DNA of 9,767 nt, from NCBI GenBank assembly GCA_030039095.1, contig JASHQP010000586.1, positions 1-9,767 on the forward strand, read 5' to 3'. The notes beneath the pieces were generated by a model. The model did not search any database, was not told where the DNA came from, and was given only the letters and a program-made list of their open reading frames with translations. The translations under genes were made by a program, and so were the position numbers. The stretch is from Streptosporangiaceae bacterium (GTDB taxonomy: Bacteria > Actinomycetota > Actinomycetes > Streptosporangiales > Streptosporangiaceae). Below are positions 5,170-9,767 of the stretch, one piece after another; the first letter of the stretch is position 1, and each line of letters opens with the position of its first letter.

Positions 5170-6168
5170 CTAGGCAGCCGGGCAGCCCGACTCGTAGATG
5201 TAGGGCTTGACACTGGCGCTGTTCATGTTGGCCGGAGTGATCGCGATCAGCGGAGTGGCGATGTTCTTGGTCACCTTCTTGCCGTCGATCGCGTTCAGCG
5301 CCTGCTGCACGCCGTCGGAACCCTCGAGCGCCGGCTCCTGCGCGATCGCCAGCTGGATTGTCCCGCTGGTCATCATCGACATCTGGGTCGGGTCGGCGTC
5401 GAACGTGGCCAGCTTCACCTTGCCGGTCTTGTGCGCGTGCGCGATGCCGGACGCCGCTCCCTGCGCGGTGATCACGTTGGCGGCGAAAGCGCCGCTCAGG
5501 TCCGGGTTCGCGGCGATGTCACCCTCGATGAACGAGGTGGCGGTGCCCACGCTGTCGGCGTCGTCGTTCTGCTCGGCGAGCAGTTTGATGCCCGGGAACT
5601 TGGCCGCCATCTCCGCCTCGAAGCCGGCCACCCTGGCATCGGTCGTTGACACCCCCTTGGCGACGCTGATCACGGCGACGGTGCCCTTGCCGCCGAGCAG
5701 CTTGCCGAGGGTGTCGGCGGCGAGCCTGCCGCCGGCCGCGTTGTCCGACGAGATCCGGGACAGGCCGATCGACGGGTCGGCCGCCGACGTGTCGACGAAG
5801 ATGATCTTCGTCCCGGTCCGCTGCACCTTCAGCAGGTCCGGGTCGAGCGCGGCGCTGTCGGTCGGCGCCACGATCAGCGCGTCCGGCCTGGTCACCGCCG
5901 CCGCATCGATGAGCGGCTTCTGCTCGGGGATGCTGAACGAGGCCGGGCCGGTGACGGTCAGCTTCACGCCGAGCTTCTTCGCCTCTGCCTCCGCTCCGCA
6001 TTCCATCGTGACGTAGAAGTCGTCGCTCTTGGTCCCGACGATGAGCTCCATCGTCTTCGCCGAGCTACTGCTGCCTTTGCTGCTCGATGAGCCGCAGCCG
6101 GCCGCGGCCGCGGCAACGAGCGCTATGACGGCCACGCCGGTGAGCGTGACGGTGAGTCTGCTCCGCAT
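5170..6168 (-). CDS. Sugar ABC importer substrate-binding lipoprotein, RbsB-like (332 aa)
   Basis: Captures the substrate outside the membrane and delivers it to the permease. Residues 1-24 are a lipoprotein signal peptide (M-R-S-R-L, hydrophobic run, A-A-A-G-C) with Cys25 as the lipid anchor, followed by a Ser-rich linker. The mature part fits the two-lobed Peripla_BP_4 fold of ribose-type binding proteins: D-D-F-Y-V-T-M near 49-55, D-A-L-I-V-A-P-T-D-S-A-A-L, then I-S-S-D-N-A-A-G-G-R. Besides Cys25 there are only two cysteines, Cys57 and Cys329, near the two ends of the fold, so they may form a disulphide. The start at 6168 is chosen over an in-frame ATG 45 nt upstream because AGGAGG (complement of 6173-6178) precedes it and the signal peptide begins there. 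It is the last gene of the importer operon, 51 nt after the permease. The substrate is not evident; a pentose, hexose or polyol is likely. Confidence 0.93.
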   Translation of the reverse strand: MRSRLTVTLTGVAVIALVAAAAAGCGSSSSKGSSSSAKTMELIVGTKSDDFYVTMECGAEAEAKKLGVKLTVTGPASFSIPEQKPLIDAAAVTRPDALIVAPTDSAALDPDLLKVQRTGTKIIFVDTSAADPSIGLSRISSDNAAGGRLAADTLGKLLGGKGTVAVISVAKGVSTTDARVAGFEAEMAAKFPGIKLLAEQNDDADSVGTATSFIEGDIAANPDLSGAFAANVITAQGAASGIAHAHKTGKVKLATFDADPTQMSMMTSGTIQLAIAQEPALEGSDGVQQALNAIDGKKVTKNIATPLIAITPANMNSASVKPYIYESGCPAA

Positions 6169-6189
6169 CGTTCCTCCTGTGCGATAGGT

Positions 6190-6203
6190 CCGAGAGCCCT
6201 CGG
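6190..6203 (-). other. Small hairpin in the permease-to-binding-protein gap
   Basis: CCGAG (6190-6194) and CTCGG (6199-6203) form a 5-bp stem with a 4-nt loop in the 51-nt gap, 12 nt upstream of the AGGAGG of the binding-protein gene. A hairpin here could protect the downstream message and help make more binding protein than permease. It is short enough to be chance. Confidence 0.3.
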
Positions 6204-6219
6204 CCGCTGTCATGCCGCC

Positions 6220-7352
6220 TCAGCCGCGCTGCCTGCCCAGCTGCCATAGCGCCCCCCAGCGCAACCGGCCGCTGCCGCGCCGCTGGCGGCGGAACTGATC
6301 GAGATACACGGCCGCCACGAGCGCGGCGCCGATAGCCACCTCCTGCCAGTACTGGTTGACCCCGATGATGACCAGGCCCTCGAGCAGCACCGTCGAGAAC
6401 GCCAGGCCGATGAAGGAGCCGATCATCGAGCCTCGGCCGCCGAACAGGCTGGCGCCGCCGAGCGCGACCGCCGTGATCACCTCGAGGTTGTCGAACGCGT
6501 GCCCGGCGATCGTCGTGGAGTCGAAGGAGGCCAGCGACAGGATTCCGCCCACACCGGCCAGCAGGCCGGACAGCGCGTAGACCTTGATCAGGTGCCGGTC
6601 CACGCCGATCCCGGCCCGGCGCGCGGCCTCCGGGTTCGAGCCGATCGCGTACGTGTACCTGCCGAACCTCGTGAGCGCGAGGACCAGCCCGCCGACGATC
6701 GCGATCGCGAAGCTGATCACGATCAGCCAGGGCACGCCGAGCACGCTGCCCAGCCCGATGGTGTTGACCAGCCGGTTCGGCACGGTGCGGAAATCGGCGC
6801 CGCCTGTGATCAAGTACGCGACGCCCTCGCCCGCCGCGATGAACCCGGCGAGCGTCACGATCAGCGGCGGCACCTTGCCCTTGGCGACGAGGAACCCCTG
6901 CACGGCCCCCCAGGCGCAGCTGGTCACGATGCCCACCAGGCAGCCGACCACGATCGCGGCCCAGCTCGCGCTCGCGCCCCCGTGGTGGATGCAGTACAGG
7001 TCGGTCATGACGCCCGCCAGGACGAGCAGCGAGCCGACCGACAGGTCGATGCCGCCGGTGACGATGACGAACGTCTCCCCGACGGCCATCACCAGCAGCC
7101 ACGCCGCGTCTTGTCCCATCAGGGAGAAGTCCGTCAGGGTCAGGAACTTGCCCGGCGCCTTCACGGTGAAGACGACGATCAGGATGACCAGCGCCAGCAG
7201 CAGCCAGGTCTCGCTCGCCGCTGCGACCCGGCCGGCGAGCCGCCGGCCCAGAGAGGGCCAGCCCGCCGCGGCGCGGGATGGCTGGCCGTCTGACGTCCGC
7301 CGCGGCGAGTCCTCGGGGACGGCCGGGACCTCGGCCGCGTGCGGCGATTCGG

Positions 7353-7356
<4 letters not shown>
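6220..7356 (-). CDS. Sugar ABC importer permease, RbsC-like (378 aa)
   Basis: Membrane channel of the importer, BPD_transp_2 (CUT2) family. A 48-residue hydrophilic N-terminus is followed by about ten hydrophobic segments, for example near 50-66, 84-100, 107-121, 131-150, 164-184, 207-228, 260-277, 311-333 and 338-352. Family motifs: G-G-I-D-L-S-V-G-S at 101-109; the cytoplasmic coupling loop around 233-252 (R-Y-T-Y-A-I-G-S-N-P-E-A-A-R-R-A-G-I), where the ATPase docks; L-S-G-L-L-A-G-V-G-G-I-L; and A-L-G-G-A-S-L-F-G-G-R-G-S near 298-310. The start is GTG 7356, which shares GTGA with the ATPase stop (7353-7356), a 4-bp overlap that implies translational coupling. The G-rich AAGGGGGTG just upstream, inside the ATPase gene, can act as the ribosome binding site. 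One copy only, so the channel is likely a homodimer, as in other CUT2 systems. Confidence 0.94.
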
Positions 7357-8123
<767 letters not shown>

Positions 8124-8139
8124 CCGGGGCCGTTCTCCC

Positions 8140-8153
8140 TGATAACGTTAACA
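8140..8153. promoter_or_regulatory. LacI-family operator in front of the importer operon
   Basis: TGATAACGTTAACA is a 14-bp palindrome with a single mismatched pair and a central CG. It fits the general LacI/GalR operator pattern TGNNANCGNTNNCA at all eight fixed positions. It lies directly after the predicted transcription start of the importer operon and abuts its ribosome binding site. A bound repressor would therefore block early elongation or promoter clearance. The divergent LacI-family gene at 8405 is the natural candidate. Confidence 0.8.
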
Positions 8154-8163
8154 TCGCGTGGTG

Positions 8164-8192
8164 ATTCTTTAGCGCGTCACCCCACCTGTCAA
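8164..8192 (-). promoter_or_regulatory. Housekeeping-type promoter of the importer operon
   Basis: Read leftward, a perfect -35 box TTGACA (complement of 8187-8192), a 17-bp spacer and AAGAAT (complement of 8164-8169, 4 of 6 matches to TATAAT). Transcription should start near 8156-8158, leaving a leader of about 34 nt that contains the operator at 8140-8153. Confidence 0.7.
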
Positions 8193-8233
8193 GAGGGGCT
8201 GCCCGGTATGACGCCAAAAAGGTACCAAGCCTT

Positions 8234-8275
8234 GATATATGCACACGGCAACGTCGCCCGAACGATGCATATGTC
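8234..8275. repeat. AT-rich inverted repeat in the lacI/importer intergenic region
   Basis: GATATATGCA (8234-8243) and TGCATATGTC (8266-8275) are inverted copies matching at 9 of 10 positions, with a 22-bp gap. Their centres are 32 bp apart, about three helical turns. The arms are strikingly AT-rich for this sequence. They may bind a second regulator, or RNA polymerase at the unseen lacI promoter. No clear -35/-10 pair for lacI was found. Confidence 0.4.
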
Positions 8276-8341
8276 GCGGCGCACCGACCCGCGCAGCGGC
8301 ATCGGGCGGACGCCCCTGGCCGACCGCTCACACGACTTTCA

Positions 8342-8355
8342 TGGTAACGATCTCA
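8342..8355. promoter_or_regulatory. Second LacI-type operator-like site, upstream of lacI
   Basis: TGGTAACGATCTCA keeps all eight fixed bases of TGNNANCGNTNNCA and shares TGnTAACG with the importer operator, but its right half is poor. It lies 49 bp before the start codon of the LacI-family gene, a position suited to autoregulation or to looping with the site about 200 bp away at 8140-8153. Confidence 0.5.
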
Positions 8356-8404
8356 AACCACGCCTTCCGCTCACACAGCGTGTTCCGGTGACTCGGGTGC
8401 TGGG

Positions 8405-9415
8405 ATGACCGCGCGCCCAACCATGCGGGACGTGGCCCGCGCCGCAGGCGTGAGCCCGATGACCGTGTCGCGCGTGGTGAACGGCGAGACGAGCGTCATG
8501 CCCGAGACCGCGGCCAAGGTGGAGCGTGCGATCCGCCGCCTCGGCTATCAGCGCAACGAGGCTGCGCGGCGGCTCCGCCGCAAGGGTCAGCCCACGCAGA
8601 CCATCGGCCTCCTCGTCGACGATCTGGCCAACCCGTTCTTCGCCGCCCTGGCAGCGGCGGTCGAGGATGCCGCGCGACAGCACAACTACGTCGTGCTGAT
8701 CGGCAGCTCCAACGACAGCCTGCGCAGGGAACGCGAGGTGGTCGCCGCTTTTTGCGCCCGGCAGGTGGACGGGCTGATCGTGGTGCCGGTCGCCGGCAGC
8801 CACCGCTTCCTCGCAGAGGAACTCGCCCGCGGCACCAAGGTCGTGTGCGTGGACCGGCCCGCGGACGGGCTGGCGGTCGACAAGGTACTCGTGGACAACC
8901 GCACCGGGGCACGCAGGGCCGTCAGGCACCTCCTGGACCAGGGGCACCGGCGCATCGGCTACCTTGGCGACCGCGAGGACATCTGGACCATCCAGGAACG
9001 CTACGCGGGCTTCCACGACGCGTTCACCGACGTCGGAACGGAGCCCGATCCGCGGCTCGTGCGGCACGGCCCGCGCAGCCGGGCGGCGGCCGCCGAGCTG
9101 GCATCGTCGCTGCTCAGCCTCGCCGATCCGCCGACGGCGTTGTTCACAACCACTGATCTGATCACCATGGGCGCCATCGACGCCATGCAGGGCGAGGCCG
9201 GCCGGGTGGCCCTGATCGGATTCGACGAGTTCGCGCTCGCTGACAAGGTAAGCCCACCGGTCACCGTCGTCGCCCAGGACCCGGTCGCGCTCGGGGCGAC
9301 CGCCGCACAGTTGCTGTTCTCCAGGATCGCGGGCGATGTCTCGCCGCCCCGCGAGGTCGTCCTGCTGACCCGGCTGGTGGTCCGTGGCTCGGGCGAGATA
9401 CCGCCGCGCGCCTGA
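8405..9415 (+). CDS. LacI-family transcriptional repressor (336 aa)
   Basis: Sugar-responsive DNA-binding protein. Residues 7-28 are the helix-turn-helix (M-R-D-V-A-R-A-A-G-V-S-P-M-T-V-S-R-V-V-N-G). The hinge helix E-A-A-R-R-L-R, with Leu57 at the usual minor-groove position, is followed by Q-T-I-G-L-L-V, which opens the periplasmic-binding-protein-like effector domain. That domain continues with D-L-A-N-P-F-F, G-L-I-V-V-P-V-A-G, D-N-R-T-G-A-R-R-A-V-R-H-L, G-H-R-R-I-G-Y-L-G, T-A-L-F-T-T-T-D and L-I-G-F-D-E-F. Length is normal (about 330-350 aa). ATG 8405 has only a weak purine run before it (GGG directly adjacent), so expression may be low, as usual for repressors. It is divergent from the importer operon, with operator-like sites on both sides of the intergenic region. 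Effector likely the imported sugar or a derivative. It could also act on the sites at 9463 and 9591. Confidence 0.95.
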   Translation: MTARPTMRDVARAAGVSPMTVSRVVNGETSVMPETAAKVERAIRRLGYQRNEAARRLRRKGQPTQTIGLLVDDLANPFFAALAAAVEDAARQHNYVVLIGSSNDSLRREREVVAAFCARQVDGLIVVPVAGSHRFLAEELARGTKVVCVDRPADGLAVDKVLVDNRTGARRAVRHLLDQGHRRIGYLGDREDIWTIQERYAGFHDAFTDVGTEPDPRLVRHGPRSRAAAAELASSLLSLADPPTALFTTTDLITMGAIDAMQGEAGRVALIGFDEFALADKVSPPVTVVAQDPVALGATAAQLLFSRIAGDVSPPREVVLLTRLVVRGSGEIPPRA

Positions 9416-9462
9416 GTCCCCCGGCGGGCCGCGTTCCAGCAGGTCGACGGCGGAGGCATCTA

Positions 9463-9476
9463 CGACATCGTTGTCA
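9463..9476. promoter_or_regulatory. Upstream copy of a paired LacI-type operator
   Basis: CGACATCGTTGTCA has seven of the eight fixed bases of the LacI operator pattern (C for T at position 1). Its last 13 bases are identical to those of the site at 9591-9604. It lies 48 bp after the lacI stop and about 120 bp upstream of the predicted transcription start of the gene at 9697. Confidence 0.55.
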
Positions 9477-9548
9477 CAGACGAATCCGCTCAGATACCCG
9501 CCAACAGGGCTGATCGCCAATATGCCGCGATTTCCCGTGTCATAGGCC

Positions 9549-9578
9549 TTGACAGCGCGAGGTCCGGGAGCGAAACAT
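9549..9578 (+). promoter_or_regulatory. Probable promoter of the gene starting at 9697
   Basis: TTGACA at 9549-9554 is a perfect -35 box. With an 18-bp spacer the -10 would be AAACAT (9573-9578), a weak match keeping only the A at position 2, the A at position 5 and the final T. Transcription would start near 9585, just before the operator at 9591-9604. Confidence 0.5.
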
Positions 9579-9590
9579 CAAAGGCGTTTT

Positions 9591-9604
9591 TGACATCGTT
9601 GTCA
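9591..9604. promoter_or_regulatory. Downstream copy of a paired LacI-type operator
   Basis: TGACATCGTTGTCA is a 14-bp palindrome with one mismatched pair and fits TGNNANCGNTNNCA at every fixed position. It sits just downstream of the predicted start of transcription, the same geometry as the importer operator, and 93 bp before ATG 9697. Confidence 0.7.
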
Positions 9605-9696
9605 GAACGGCTGTCCACCACGCTGGCAAGCGGGCTGACGGGTCGCCCCCGGGGGTGCTGAGCGGTGTTCGGCCGCGCGCATGGGAGGACGGCCAA

Positions 9697-9767
9697 ATGA
9701 CAGCGAAGCGCACGGCGCGGCTTACCCGGTGGCCGGCGGCGGTGACCCTCACGGCGGCGGGGATCCT
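9697..9767 (+). CDS. Probable secreted or membrane-anchored protein, first 23 codons (runs off the right edge)
   Basis: Function not recognisable. ATG 9697 has GGGAGG (9683-9688) 8 nt upstream, a strong ribosome binding site. The reading is M-T-A-K-R-T-A-R-L-T-R-W-P-A-A-V-T-L-T-A-A-G-I, then a Leu codon cut by the window edge. The N-terminus has four basic residues followed by a turn to Ala/Val/Leu, as at the start of a signal peptide. The gene has its own promoter and two LacI-type operator sites, so it may encode a binding protein of another sugar importer or a secreted glycoside hydrolase. That is inference from context only. Confidence 0.65.
   Translation, partial: MTAKRTARLTRWPAAVTLTAAGI

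Noticed and set aside
9401..9429. Terminator directly after lacI
   Set aside because: Only a 6-bp stem with a long loop (CCGCCG with CGGCGG) can be drawn; too weak to call.
8339..9520. Leftward 393-codon frame opposite the LacI-family gene
   Set aside because: Antisense of a certain LacI-family gene, with no recognisable domain.

Overview
The window comes from a high-GC Gram-positive bacterium, most likely a filamentous-type actinomycete. Four things point there: the very high GC content with G/C-rich third codon positions, GGAGG-type ribosome binding sites, hairpin terminators without a T-run, and the family-level look of the proteins. The order or genus cannot be fixed from the sequence. 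No RNA gene, CRISPR array, transposase, integrase or phage gene was seen.

Layout. Bases 1-81 hold the first 27 codons of a leftward membrane protein gene that runs off the window. A non-coding stretch of about 530 bp follows and ends in a 15-bp hairpin terminator serving a leftward pterin-4a-carbinolamine dehydratase gene (683-961). Divergent from it, a rightward one-carbon/amino-acid cluster runs gcvT (1324-2466), gcvH (2481-2873), a PLP-dependent amino acid deaminase/aldolase (2870-4084, overlapping gcvH by 4 bp) and a type I signal peptidase with an unusual Pro-rich repeat tail (4120-5097). A long hairpin (5096-5160) separates this cluster from a convergent leftward operon. That operon encodes a CUT2/ribose-type sugar ABC importer: ATPase (8123-7353), permease (7356-7353 overlap, to 6220) and lipoprotein binding protein (6168-5170). 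A LacI-family repressor (8405-9415) is divergent from the importer. The window ends with the first 23 codons of a rightward, probably secreted protein (from 9697).

How the genes work together. GcvT and GcvH are two of the four glycine cleavage proteins; GcvP and Lpd are not in the window. The aldolase-like gene translationally linked to gcvH may feed glycine, or otherwise handle a hydroxy or D-amino acid, next to that pathway. The importer and the LacI gene form a classic divergent sugar-uptake module. A promoter with a perfect TTGACA lies before the ATPase gene, and a near-palindromic LacI-type operator sits just after its predicted transcription start. A second operator-like site lies before lacI. 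Two more sites, sharing an exact 13-bp core 128 bp apart, lie before the last, truncated gene, suggesting sugar-responsive and possibly loop-based control there too.

Most of the window is conventional. The points most worth a second look are the gcvTH/PLP-enzyme coupling, the repeat tail of the signal peptidase and the set of LacI-type operators.
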